From positions 62,001 through 126,000 of the forward strand of contig JAEZKQ010000004.1 of NCBI GenBank assembly GCA_023436115.1: a DNA stretch of 64,000 bases, written 5' to 3'. The position numbers were made by a program, and so were the translations under genes. The notes beneath the pieces were generated by a model, which made no database searches, was not told where the DNA came from, and was given only the letters and a program-made list of their open reading frames with translations. The DNA is from Bacillota bacterium (GTDB lineage: Bacteria; Bacillota; Clostridia; Christensenellales; SZUA-584). Positions 1 through 8,556 of this stretch are shown here, in pieces; the first letter of the stretch is position 1, and each line of letters starts with the position of its first letter.

Positions 1-4
1 ACTG

Positions 5-33
5 TTGACTATATGGGCGTTTTGATATAGAAT
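5..33 (+). promoter_or_regulatory. Promoter of the tRNA-Met genes
   Basis: TTGACT at 5-10 and TAGAAT at 28-33 are separated by exactly 17 nt, a good sigma-A pattern. The predicted start is about 12 nt before the first tRNA. Confidence 0.6.
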
Positions 34-52
34 ACTTCTTGCGCTCAATTGA

Positions 53-129
<77 letters not shown>

Positions 130-176
130 ATTAACCATAACCCGATTGGATGAATTTTCAGTCGGGTTATGCATGT

Positions 177-253
177 GGCGGCGTAGCTCAGTTGGCCAGA
201 GCATTCGGTTCATACCCGGAGTGTCACCTGTTCGAATCAGGTCGCCGCTACCA
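177..253 (+). tRNA. Elongator tRNA-Met (CAT)
   Basis: The acceptor stem GGCGGCG pairs fully with CGCCGCT, the anticodon loop is TTCATAC, the T-loop is TTCGAAT and CCA is encoded at 251-253. The sequence resembles Firmicutes elongator tRNA-Met. A tRNA-Ile with a modified CAT anticodon is the alternative but the body fits Met better. Confidence 0.92.
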
Positions 254-259
254 CCTAAG

Positions 260-284
260 AAGCCCTTGTAAGAGGGCTTTTTTT
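260..284 (+). terminator. Rho-independent terminator of the tRNA pair
   Basis: The stem AAGCCCT (260-266) pairs with AGGGCTT (273-279) around a 6-nt loop and runs into a T tract. Confidence 0.85.
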
Positions 285-286
285 GT

Positions 287-677
287 TGCCCGCGTATTGC
301 TCATATGTGGTTTTCAAAGTTCTAGGAGATAGGGTAAGGCCATAATCATGGGCGTTTTTATCGATGCCTAGAGGTTCATTGCGGCTGCATTTTGACAAGC
401 TATATCCCCGTGATTCATGTTCCAAAATGTCTCCAAAATCTCGGATTTCCCTCCGATTTCCCCCCAATGACGATAAATCACGTGATATGAGGGTGGATGA
501 GATTGGATATAGATCTTCGGGTTCACAACTCAAATATGGCGGGATGATGCGAATAACTTCTTTTGTGATGGAAAATATTGAATTGATTTGTCTAAGATGA
601 TACACTAATTAATAAAATATAGAACATATTCAAAAGTTTGAGTTCAAGCTCAATATGTGGGAATTAGGAGGATTAGC
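287..677. other. Non-coding stretch before the Mrr-like gene, with nested inverted repeats
   Basis: I see no gene here: the open frames of 78 and 116 codons have no ribosome binding site and overlap each other on opposite strands. Near the end, ACATATT (624-630) and AATATGT (652-658) are inverted repeats, and TTGAG (638-642) pairs with CTCAA (649-653). They may form an operator or a leader hairpin just before the ribosome binding site of the next gene. Confidence 0.4.
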
Positions 678-2249
678 ATGCCATCAAAATATTTTTATAG
701 AGAATATATAAGCAATACCTATTTAGGCGTTGGAAAAGAGATAAAAGCACAAACAAAATGGGAGCTTGATCTCAAGGTAAATGAACAGAATCGAAAATGG
801 GCTGAACAAGTTGAACGAAAAATGGAAAGAAAAAAAGTTGAGGATTTAAAGCAGCAGGCTGAAAAACTGAATGCGAAAGCCCAGATAGCGATTCGAAAAT
901 ATGAAAATATTATGATGGATACGTTGTCAGTTAGCGATGCTATTAACTGGGACAGGCTGCTCCGAAAGGACGTCTTTCCTTCGTTTAGATTCAATCAGAG
1001 TGAACCAAAACTGGAGGACTTTTATTCCCGTTTTTCAATTCCCAAACAAAGTTTTTTAGAAAAACTATTCAAATCAATACGAGATAAGCGACTTGCCAGA
1101 GAAGCCGAAGCACAAGCGGCTTATAGTAATGCAGTAGAAGCATATAATCAAACAAAAGAACAAGCTCGTGGACAATACATAAAAGATAAAGAAAAATTCG
1201 AACTTGAAAAGAAACAATTTAATGATGATATCTTGACTTGGAAACAACAGTTTGAGAATGGTGATGCATTAGCTGTAGAACGTTATATGGGTGTGGTGCT
1301 TGCCAATTCTCATTATCCCGATGCCATTTCAGGCGATAGTGAAGTTTTCTATGATATGATGGCTAGGACAGGAGTTGTATCATTCAGCTTGCCTTCTCCA
1401 AATGATTTGCCACAAGAGATTGGATACAAATTTGTCGCTAGCCGAAAAGCAATTGATCCAATTCCTATGAAATTAAAAGACAAGGTGGCTTTTTATGAAA
1501 GCATTATTCAGCAAATAGCTTTACGCGTTATTCATGAACTGTTTGAAGGAGTATATGTTGATGGAATTCTTGAAACAGTCGTATTTAACGGTTGGGTTAG
1601 TGGCGTTGACGGGTCGACAGGGAAAGATTTTGATGCATGTATTTTATCCGTACAGGCGGATAGGAAAGAGTTCGAGCAAATAAAACTAGACCGAGTTAAT
1701 CCTAAAGAGTGTTTGCGGGGTTTGAAAGCTCTTTCTGCTGGTTCGCTCTATAATTTGGCACCAGTTAAGCCCATTATGGAACTCTCCCGGGACGACAAGC
1801 GTTTTGTGGCATCAGTGGGAGTCATGGATAGTCTGGAGGATGATACTAATTTAGCTACCATGCCTTGGGAGGAGTTCGAGCATTTAGTACGCGAATTGTT
1901 CGGCCGAGTATTCTCCAAAGATGGTTGTGAAGTGCGTGTTACTCAAGCCAGCCGTGATGGTGGGGTTGATGCTGTAGCTTTTGATCCTGATCCAATCCGT
2001 GGTGGAAAATTTGTTATCCAAGCCAAACGTTACAACAATGTGGTGCCGGTCTCTGCTTGCCGTGATTTATATGGCACAATGATTAATGAAGGTGCAGTTA
2101 AAGGTATTTTGGTTACAACCAGCCATTATGGAAATGATGCCAGATCTTTTGTGAAAGATAAGCCTATTACATTAATCGATGGGTCAAATCTTGTGCATAT
2201 GTTCAGTGAATATGGCTATAATTTTAGGATCAATTTGAAAGAAGGTTAA
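678..2249 (+). CDS. Mrr-family restriction-endonuclease-like protein with long N-terminal coiled coil
   Basis: The 523-residue protein has two parts. Residues about 20-190 are rich in K, E, Q and A with heptad character and are probably coiled coil. Residues about 395-523 form an Mrr-type PD-(D/E)xK nuclease fold: a PWEEFEHLV helix, D427-G-G-V-D431, then Q448-A-K450. Enzymes of this family (Mrr, and related effectors in defence systems) cut DNA, often modified or foreign DNA. The start at 678 is chosen because AGGAGG lies 6 nt upstream; the frame is open for a few codons more but without such a site. It stands alone beside tRNA genes, is AT-rich compared with the housekeeping genes, and has its own terminator. 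The middle part (190-390) is not recognised. A role in phage defence is inference. Confidence 0.75.
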   Translation: MPSKYFYREYISNTYLGVGKEIKAQTKWELDLKVNEQNRKWAEQVERKMERKKVEDLKQQAEKLNAKAQIAIRKYENIMMDTLSVSDAINWDRLLRKDVFPSFRFNQSEPKLEDFYSRFSIPKQSFLEKLFKSIRDKRLAREAEAQAAYSNAVEAYNQTKEQARGQYIKDKEKFELEKKQFNDDILTWKQQFENGDALAVERYMGVVLANSHYPDAISGDSEVFYDMMARTGVVSFSLPSPNDLPQEIGYKFVASRKAIDPIPMKLKDKVAFYESIIQQIALRVIHELFEGVYVDGILETVVFNGWVSGVDGSTGKDFDACILSVQADRKEFEQIKLDRVNPKECLRGLKALSAGSLYNLAPVKPIMELSRDDKRFVASVGVMDSLEDDTNLATMPWEEFEHLVRELFGRVFSKDGCEVRVTQASRDGGVDAVAFDPDPIRGGKFVIQAKRYNNVVPVSACRDLYGTMINEGAVKGILVTTSHYGNDARSFVKDKPITLIDGSNLVHMFSEYGYNFRINLKEG

Positions 2250-2274
2250 TCTCTCAGTACTTCCATCATGCCCT

Positions 2275-2305
2275 CCCCGGTCGCATTAAGCGGCCGGGGA
2301 TTTTT
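2275..2305 (+). terminator. Terminator after the Mrr-like gene
   Basis: A 10-bp stem (2275-2284 with 2290-2299, one G-T pair) has the loop ATTAA and is followed by five T. Confidence 0.85.
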
Positions 2306-2309
2306 CGTA

Positions 2310-2780
2310 TCACTCTGCCAAGATAAGGTCAGAGTCAAAAGGGAACGCTTTAGCGTGTCTTTCGGTAAAATCAATGTCGTAGCCTTTGCCGTCTTTACAG
2401 AAGAAGCCGCGCATAAGTTCGATGCGGATATAACACATGTTTTCATCCTGTTCGTTGTTGTGCTTAAAATACCACGGCTCAAAAGCCTTGATAAGCTTGG
2501 CTCTGATGCCGCTGTTTTGTGGGCTTAAGGGGTGGCCGATATGGCGCGCCTTGCCGGTAAAACGGTATAGATGGCTGCAAAGCGACACATTATCGTTGCT
2601 TTCAATCTCTTTCGCCTTTTGCGACTTCCCATAGGTTACGATATAAAAAGCGCTGTCGTCATAAAACGTATCCACCGTTCGCACAGAGGGTACATCGTCT
2701 TTCGCCGTCGCCAGCACAAACAGGCAGTCCTTCGCGAACAGATCAGTCATCACAGATAAGCTTTCTTCAAAAACGTTCAT
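2310..2780 (-). CDS. Pyridoxamine 5'-phosphate oxidase-like flavin-binding protein
   Basis: The 156-residue protein has the split-barrel pattern of the PNPOx-like family: an N-terminal helix, then FVLATAKDDVPSVRTVD, a strand with FYIVTYGKSQKAKEI and VSLCSHLYRFTGKARHIG. Members bind FMN or F420 and serve as small oxidoreductases; the substrate cannot be told. The start at 2780 follows AAGGAG with 7 nt spacing; an upstream in-frame start at 2804 lacks one. The gene is convergent with the Mrr-like gene. Confidence 0.8.
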   Translation of the reverse strand: MNVFEESLSVMTDLFAKDCLFVLATAKDDVPSVRTVDTFYDDSAFYIVTYGKSQKAKEIESNDNVSLCSHLYRFTGKARHIGHPLSPQNSGIRAKLIKAFEPWYFKHNNEQDENMCYIRIELMRGFFCKDGKGYDIDFTERHAKAFPFDSDLILAE

Positions 2781-2952
2781 AGCAGCTCCTTTTAAATAAA
2801 CCAATTCTTGGGTGTTAGTATATCATGTGGGTTATGTTGTATCAATAGGAAGAAATAAATAGATGAATGGGATATGGAAGACAAAGGAAATAGTCTGCTT
2901 TTGTCGAATCATACAGGTAAGAATCTGCGATAAGAAAAGTGAGGATATCTTT

Positions 2953-3408
2953 ATGAAACTGATGGTGCTTGTGGGCAACGGTAAAAAAATCGGTTTACTG
3001 ACACTGCCGTTTTTGGTGATTGGTGTGGTTATGAACATTTTGTTCCCGTCTGTATTCAGCGTGGGTGGCCCGCCCGCTGCTTTGATATGGATATCCGCTG
3101 TCGTTCTTGTTCCCGGGGTTGTCATCTGGATATGGTCGGTTGCTTTGATACTCATTAAAGTGCCTAAAAAGCAGCTGATGACGAAGGGGCCATACGCGCT
3201 CATGAAGCACCCGCTGTATACGGGCGTTGCATTGCTTGTCTTGCCGTGGCTTGGCTTTCTGCTCAATACCTGGCTGGGCGTTTTGGTTGGCATCGTCGTC
3301 TATATAGGATCGAGATTGTATGCGCCCGAAGAAGAAGCGATACTTTCCAAGATATTCGGCTCTGCGTGGGACGACTACTGCGGCAAGGTTATTTTGCCTT
3401 GGCTGTAA
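2953..3408 (+). CDS. Isoprenylcysteine/phospholipid methyltransferase-like integral membrane protein
   Basis: The 151-residue protein has about four hydrophobic membrane segments and the motif GPYALMKHPLYTGVALL (residues about 78-94), the signature of the ICMT/PEMT-like membrane methyltransferases. The C-terminal part has the conserved APEEEAIL acidic stretch and WDDYC, as in these families. The acceptor is unknown; bacterial members often act on lipids or are uncharacterised. The start at 2953 follows GAGG with 8 nt spacing. An upstream in-frame start at 2863 would add 30 residues unlike the family. Confidence 0.75.
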   Translation: MKLMVLVGNGKKIGLLTLPFLVIGVVMNILFPSVFSVGGPPAALIWISAVVLVPGVVIWIWSVALILIKVPKKQLMTKGPYALMKHPLYTGVALLVLPWLGFLLNTWLGVLVGIVVYIGSRLYAPEEEAILSKIFGSAWDDYCGKVILPWL

Positions 3409-3420
3409 ATAAAGCGCAAT

Positions 3421-3453
3421 AAGCCGCCGGTCTTTTTATCTGGCGGCTTTTTT
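3421..3453 (+). terminator. Terminator
   Basis: AAGCCGCC (3421-3428) pairs with GGCGGCTT (3442-3449) followed by a T run. It lies between two convergent genes and may also slow transcription from the other side. Confidence 0.8.
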
Positions 3454-3475
3454 AGTGAAACGAAACGGCTTTCGC

Positions 3476-4303
3476 CTAAGTAAGGGCGGCTCTTTGCGTG
3501 CTGATCGGGGGAGGAAATTCGCGCCACACCAGAGAAACGCGCTGACTTGTGCTCTCATAGACATCTGCCAGCTTCTTGTAATCGGGCTGGCTCACAGAAT
3601 CAAGAAAGTATGCCGATCGTGTGGCGTTCTTTTTACGGTTTTTATTTAACGCCTCAATGATCCCTTGCGCGTTTTTGATACCGATGCCGTGCCCGTAATA
3701 CAGCTCATCCGGCAGTATGATGACGTTCTCGCCCTGCCATTCAGGCGTTTGGGGATCAACGTCGGGGTTTTTGAAATAGCCTCGGCTGCCATATAAAAAG
3801 TCCTGCGTTTTGTGTATCATGCCGATCTCTTTTAGCAGCGGATTAATCGAGTGCCAGTTCATGAGGATCATCTTGGGAAACAGTCTGTTAAACGCGTCTG
3901 CCCCAAAAACGTTCAGCATCGCCTTATAATAAACGATGACCATGGCCGTGGCACATTCCGTGGCATACTTGTAGCCGTTCAAAAAGATATCTTCAAGCGC
4001 ACTGGCGGGGTCTGCGTCCGCTGCCAGTTTAAATCCGCCGTTGGGCATTCTGTCCCAATAGTCGGGGTTGCACTTTGACTTGTGAAATACCGCAAAACTC
4101 ATGCCGCTGTTATGAAGCGCCAATGCCGCATTTACCGTTTCTTTGCGCATTTTCAGCTCGAACTTAAGCTGCTCCAAAGTATCATAGCGGTATTTTTCAC
4201 TGCCGGACGACATGATGCTCAGCAGCTGAGCTTCGAAACTGCCCGCGGGGTATAGGTTTGCCAATGCGGAATTGTCCATCCGCTCGCCCGATATTATAAC
4301 CAT
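3476..4303 (-). CDS. tgl: Spore coat protein-glutamine gamma-glutamyltransferase (transglutaminase)
   Basis: The 275-residue protein aligns by eye along its length with Bacillus subtilis Tgl (245 residues): it begins MVIISGE, has the catalytic region YATECATAMVIVYY with Cys117, then GENVIILPDELYYGHGIGI with Glu192 and His205, matching the Cys-Glu-His residues known for Tgl. The enzyme makes glutamyl-lysine cross-links between coat proteins on the maturing spore. The start has a GGAGGG site. Its first 10 bases overlap the end of the upstream gene, so the two are translationally coupled. The last 30 residues or so go beyond the B. subtilis protein. Confidence 0.92.
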   Translation of the reverse strand: MVIISGERMDNSALANLYPAGSFEAQLLSIMSSGSEKYRYDTLEQLKFELKMRKETVNAALALHNSGMSFAVFHKSKCNPDYWDRMPNGGFKLAADADPASALEDIFLNGYKYATECATAMVIVYYKAMLNVFGADAFNRLFPKMILMNWHSINPLLKEIGMIHKTQDFLYGSRGYFKNPDVDPQTPEWQGENVIILPDELYYGHGIGIKNAQGIIEALNKNRKKNATRSAYFLDSVSQPDYKKLADVYESTSQRVSLVWREFPPPISTQRAALT

Positions 4304-5253
4304 ACGTCCCTCCGGCTCATCGCTGCGGCTTGTATTTGCTCATCCACGCTCTGCGCCATCCACGCTTGCCATTTGGAGCGGTCGCCATGTATCTGATGCG
4401 AATATTCGGATAACAGCTGCTTTTCGTCGTCTCCCAGCTGCTTAAACGCCGCAAGGTGTCGGCTTTCGTTTTCATTCATGGCCACGACAGGCTGTTTTGT
4501 ATAGGCGGGCGTGCCTTTTTGCACATACTTTCGTTCCTGATCGACGCGGTAAAATGCGGGGTTGCTCGTTTGCTGATAGCTTTCGTCAGTAAAATACAAA
4601 AACGGGTCGTTGTCGGAAAGCCAGTGCAGAAAAGCTTCTTTTTGTTCGCCCGCGCCTCTTGAATCCGCCTCGATGCCCAAAATATTGCAGGCCAGCTCTG
4701 ATTCCGCAGGGTCGGTAGAGGGGAGGTGCTGCGCCACCAGCTTTAAAGCCTCGGGGTCGGCAATGCGAAAATAAGCCCACACCAGATCATGAATGTTGCG
4801 CCCATCGAGGCCGCGGCGGAAAATCATGTCCGCCACGGTCGGCAGAACGCTTTTGTCCTTATACAGGTTGATCAGCACCGATACGGTGATATCCAGCACC
4901 TGCTCATAGTCATCGCTGAGGCCGTCTTCGATATGACCCGTCTCTAACATCCATTTGAGAGCCGCATACTCGAAGCGATTTCTCTCGCGCAGCACGCCGC
5001 CGCCCGCACTGCCCAGCACTTGAGCGGTGATCGAAACGGCGGTTCTTCTCACGGGGCTCAAAAACCGGTATAGCCGAAACGACTCGATTTGCGGCAGCAG
5101 TATAAAAAGGCTGGGGTAAGTCAGCGACGGGTCGTTAACAAGCGCGGGGGCTTTTGCGATATCCGTCTCGCAGATGTCGCCAAAGGCGGCTTTGCACCGC
5201 TCGATACCTTCGTTTATTCGAATGCTGTCCAGATGGCTTTGTATGGTTGGCAT
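4294..5253 (-). CDS. Unknown protein encoded upstream of and overlapping tgl
   Basis: This 319-residue protein is soluble, with no signal peptide or membrane segment. The middle (about 60-190) is mostly helical and leucine-rich, like an alpha-solenoid; the last 80 residues are polar and rich in Q, E and K. I do not recognise a family. Its stop overlaps the tgl start by 10 nt, so it is probably made together with the transglutaminase during sporulation, as partner or substrate; this is inference. The start at 5253 has GGGGAG at 7 nt; an ATG five codons upstream has no such site. Confidence 0.7.
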   Translation of the reverse strand: MPTIQSHLDSIRINEGIERCKAAFGDICETDIAKAPALVNDPSLTYPSLFILLPQIESFRLYRFLSPVRRTAVSITAQVLGSAGGGVLRERNRFEYAALKWMLETGHIEDGLSDDYEQVLDITVSVLINLYKDKSVLPTVADMIFRRGLDGRNIHDLVWAYFRIADPEALKLVAQHLPSTDPAESELACNILGIEADSRGAGEQKEAFLHWLSDNDPFLYFTDESYQQTSNPAFYRVDQERKYVQKGTPAYTKQPVVAMNENESRHLAAFKQLGDDEKQLLSEYSHQIHGDRSKWQAWMAQSVDEQIQAAAMSRRDVWL

Positions 5254-5447
5254 ATGTATTCTCCCCATTCGTAAAAATGAGCTTAGTTCATACTATGAAT
5301 GGCTGAGGAGAAATGTGAATTTGGAGAATGAGGAAGGATTTTGTAGAAATGTGTAGAAATTAAATTAGAAAGAATTCTGGCATAGAGGCATTATGACTAT
5401 AATTGGAGGTTAGCAGCATTAAGAGATGCGAACTGGGGGATAAATGT

Positions 5448-8411
5448 ATGTACGAACAAGAATTTCAAAGAATTGTAGACGCCTCAAGAAACCATTCCTT
5501 GACGTTTTTTGTCGGTGCAGGTGTATCAGCTCTTTCAGGAGCTCCCTCTTGGAAAATGCTAATCCAAGAAATTTGCCGCAGGCTAAAGCGTCCTATAAAA
5601 GAGGAGTATTCGGCAGATGAAAATTTGCAAATTCCTCAGATGTACTACTACTCTATCGAGAAAGACGATACTGCGTATTATAGCCTTATCGAGGAGCTGC
5701 TTACCACGAATAATCTCTCTCCAAATGAAGTCCACAAAGAATTACTGAACTTCAATCCAAGCTCATTTATAACAACAAACTTTGATGACCTTATTGAGGA
5801 GGCCGCTATCCAATATTGTCAAAGCTTTAAGGTGGTTGCATGTGATGATGAAGTCTCAAGCATTAATGGTGACAGGTATGTATTGAAACTTCATGGCGAC
5901 CTAATGCATAAAAACATTGTGTTCAAGGAGGAAGACTACTTAAATTATAGCGAGAACTTCAAATTGACTGAGACGTTGCTCAAGTCCATTTTTGCAACAA
6001 ATACAGTTGTTTTTATTGGATATGGTTTAAATGATTACAACATAAAACTAATTCTCAATTGGGCAAAAATGCTATTAAAAGACCATTTTAATAAGCCTAT
6101 CTTCATCTATACGGGGGAAATATCATTAAGTGGCGAAGAACTCTTATATCAAGAATCAAAAGGATTAAGCGTTATTGAATACGAGAAAATAGATGAGCAC
6201 GCCGATGATTATTTTACGAGGTATATGTCTGTTCTAAAGGCAATAAAAAAATCTTCGGATTTATCTCTAGATGGAAAAACAGAACAAGAGGCTTTCGGCA
6301 TTCTATATGAACTGCTGGAGCCACTTGACGGATTAAATACTCTACGAATAAGAGATGTTTATTCTAAATTAGAGCCGTATATAAGAATAAATAATGATGG
6401 GACAATTTTGGCTTCCCCGAGCGAAAGTATACTGATTCAATACTTTTTTAAGATAAGTAAGGTTTCCACAAAAGAATATGAGTCACTCCCAAAAACTACA
6501 CAAGAAAAATATCAAATCATTATGAGCGTGTTTAGGAAAGCACGGATTACCCAAGTTGAAACAGAGCATAAGAGATACTCTTTTACCGGTAAAGAGATTC
6601 CCTTTGCTGATTCCAATTGTATTAGTTTTAATTATGGTAATATGTTTGCTTTCGCGTCAAAAGAGTATTCTACAGCTCGTAATAATTACAAAAAGGCATT
6701 TTATCTCGCGCGTCTAAAACAATATGACAAATCGCTCTATTTGTTTGCTCGAATTGCCAAAGAAGCATTTAAATCTGAGGATTACCTATTATATTATCTT
6801 GCAGAGGTCAACTGTATCAATCTTCGCATTATTTTGCGAAATGTAAATCAGTATTATAACTGCTATGACATTGAAAAAATTGATGCGACAGCTCCAACTG
6901 TAGATGTCATCGAACATTTATATGAAAAACTGCCAATCGAGTTTCAGAACCGATATGCCTGCCTTAAAGATATACATTCAACAAATCTATTATACCAATA
7001 CTCTTATGAAGCTTTTGTAGATGGCCAAAAGCTTCAAAATGCAATAGAATCAAATTCAATTGAAATTGGTCTAACAAGTAGTGTAAAAGTAATGTGTAGA
7101 ATTAATGACTATTTGCATTTCCTACTGGGTAATGGTATTGTTGTTGACCTTTTTGGTGAATTTAAAAATACAGTTAAAAACTTGATGTCCCTGCTCGTCT
7201 ATAAGTACTCTGTCCAAGGAAAAAAGATTCTGCACGATGATTTTTTTCCTGGCTCTATACGAGAGGATGTACATTTCGATGAAATAGATTTTTATTGCTT
7301 TGTTGAATGCTTTAAAGAGAAAGAATTAGTACGGTTATTTAGTAAGCATCATGTGGAAACAATCACGTTTCAAAATATAGATCTAATTGAAAACGCAATA
7401 TCTAACATTCTGAAGTATTATGAACAGTTAATGAAAAAGAAAGCAAATATAATAGAAATTCTAAACTTGCAAGAGCAAATAAAGACATGTTTAACTTTGC
7501 TTCGATATGTTGATATTTCGCAGCCATTGGTTGATATATTATGCCGATTTATTTTCAAATATGAATTCCGTGATATACTAATAAATCATAAAGTTTTATT
7601 TCTTGATCATCAATTACTGCGCAGAAAAATGCATAGCGATGTAACTTCAAAAATAATTGAGGACAAGTTACTTTTTTATATGGACTCTCAAATAAAGGCA
7701 ATTGAAGCATCAGGAAAATTTGATATACCTACTACTAATAGTGGGATTACCTATTGCAATTTGATTCACTATATTGCTCCAAAAGATGAGCAATATCATT
7801 CGCGTAGGGTTGCCATCCGAGTTTCGTATATTATAAAGAAAAATCTGACTGAGATGGTTCCACATGTCGTAAAGGATTACTGGAGCCATATCTCACCATA
7901 TTCACGATATAGAATCACTGTTTGGGCAAAGGAGAAGCTTGCATGCGCCTTCCGCTTTGATTTATTCACATTGCTAATTGAATGCGACGCAAAAATTGAC
8001 AAAAAACTTATCGAATCGCTTATTAGCTACCTACGGGATCTAATTCGGAAAAATTCTATAGAATCTGGAAAAGCAGAGGTTATTGCATACCCTAAAAGGA
8101 ACCCCTATGAGGAATTGGAACAGGTCGGTTATTGGTGTTTGATAAAAGTACTTCGTAAAGAAGATTATAAAGCGTTTTTAGGTGTTAGCGATGCTTTTGA
8201 CTTCTATTTTCAATATGAGAAATTTGATTACACAAAATTTGATGTGTCATGGCTGCTGAATCTTTATCCGCATACACTGAAAGCTATTGCAAAAAACAAG
8301 CGAGTTAAAGAAAAAATCCGATTATCTATTGTACATGTTTTGGATGAAGCAAATCTTTCAGATACTGATAAATCTAAATTATTAAACATATTAACACATC
8401 ATTTCTGCTAA
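5448..8411 (+). CDS. SIR2-domain protein resembling anti-phage DSR2
   Basis: The 987-residue protein starts with a SIR2-like NADase domain (residues about 10-280): GAGVSALSGAPSW (NAD loop, 23-27), TTNFDDL with Asn111 and Asp113, KLHGDL with His149, and VVFIGYGLNDYN (189-198). The 38-residue spacing of the Asn and His agrees with the catalytic pair of B. subtilis DSR2 as I recall it. The remaining 700 residues are helical, without a recognised domain, again as in DSR2 (about 1005 residues). DSR2 drains NAD when it senses a phage protein and so stops infection. The gene is a single unit, clearly AT-rich compared with its neighbours, which points to transfer. The ATG at 5448 follows GGGGGA; a TTG at 5403 is a less likely start. 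Function by similarity only. Confidence 0.8.
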   Translation: MYEQEFQRIVDASRNHSLTFFVGAGVSALSGAPSWKMLIQEICRRLKRPIKEEYSADENLQIPQMYYYSIEKDDTAYYSLIEELLTTNNLSPNEVHKELLNFNPSSFITTNFDDLIEEAAIQYCQSFKVVACDDEVSSINGDRYVLKLHGDLMHKNIVFKEEDYLNYSENFKLTETLLKSIFATNTVVFIGYGLNDYNIKLILNWAKMLLKDHFNKPIFIYTGEISLSGEELLYQESKGLSVIEYEKIDEHADDYFTRYMSVLKAIKKSSDLSLDGKTEQEAFGILYELLEPLDGLNTLRIRDVYSKLEPYIRINNDGTILASPSESILIQYFFKISKVSTKEYESLPKTTQEKYQIIMSVFRKARITQVETEHKRYSFTGKEIPFADSNCISFNYGNMFAFASKEYSTARNNYKKAFYLARLKQYDKSLYLFARIAKEAFKSEDYLLYYLAEVNCINLRIILRNVNQYYNCYDIEKIDATAPTVDVIEHLYEKLPIEFQNRYACLKDIHSTNLLYQYSYEAFVDGQKLQNAIESNSIEIGLTSSVKVMCRINDYLHFLLGNGIVVDLFGEFKNTVKNLMSLLVYKYSVQGKKILHDDFFPGSIREDVHFDEIDFYCFVECFKEKELVRLFSKHHVETITFQNIDLIENAISNILKYYEQLMKKKANIIEILNLQEQIKTCLTLLRYVDISQPLVDILCRFIFKYEFRDILINHKVLFLDHQLLRRKMHSDVTSKIIEDKLLFYMDSQIKAIEASGKFDIPTTNSGITYCNLIHYIAPKDEQYHSRRVAIRVSYIIKKNLTEMVPHVVKDYWSHISPYSRYRITVWAKEKLACAFRFDLFTLLIECDAKIDKKLIESLISYLRDLIRKNSIESGKAEVIAYPKRNPYEELEQVGYWCLIKVLRKEDYKAFLGVSDAFDFYFQYEKFDYTKFDVSWLLNLYPHTLKAIAKNKRVKEKIRLSIVHVLDEANLSDTDKSKLLNILTHHFC

Positions 8412-8494
8412 GGCCTATTATGTTGGATGTATTGTTGTTTATTACTTTTGAATTATGTTTATAACAATCGCTAAACTGTACTGCACATCACAAC

Positions 8495-8532
8495 ACAAAA
8501 CGCCCCGTCGGCGCAACGCGCAAACGGGGCGT
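8495..8532 (-). terminator. Terminator of the sugar operon
   Basis: A perfect 9-bp stem ACGCCCCGT/ACGGGGCGT (8500-8508 with 8524-8532) reads into TTTTG on the minus strand. Confidence 0.75.
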
Positions 8533-8556
8533 ACTCATATGCAATTCAGTTTATTC

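Noticed and set aside
364..600. 78-codon frame between the tRNAs and the Mrr-like gene
   Set aside because: No ribosome binding site, low-complexity composition and an overlapping frame on the other strand.
177..2310. Integration of an island at the tRNA-Met 3' end
   Set aside because: No second copy of the tRNA 3' end is visible downstream and there is no integrase gene.
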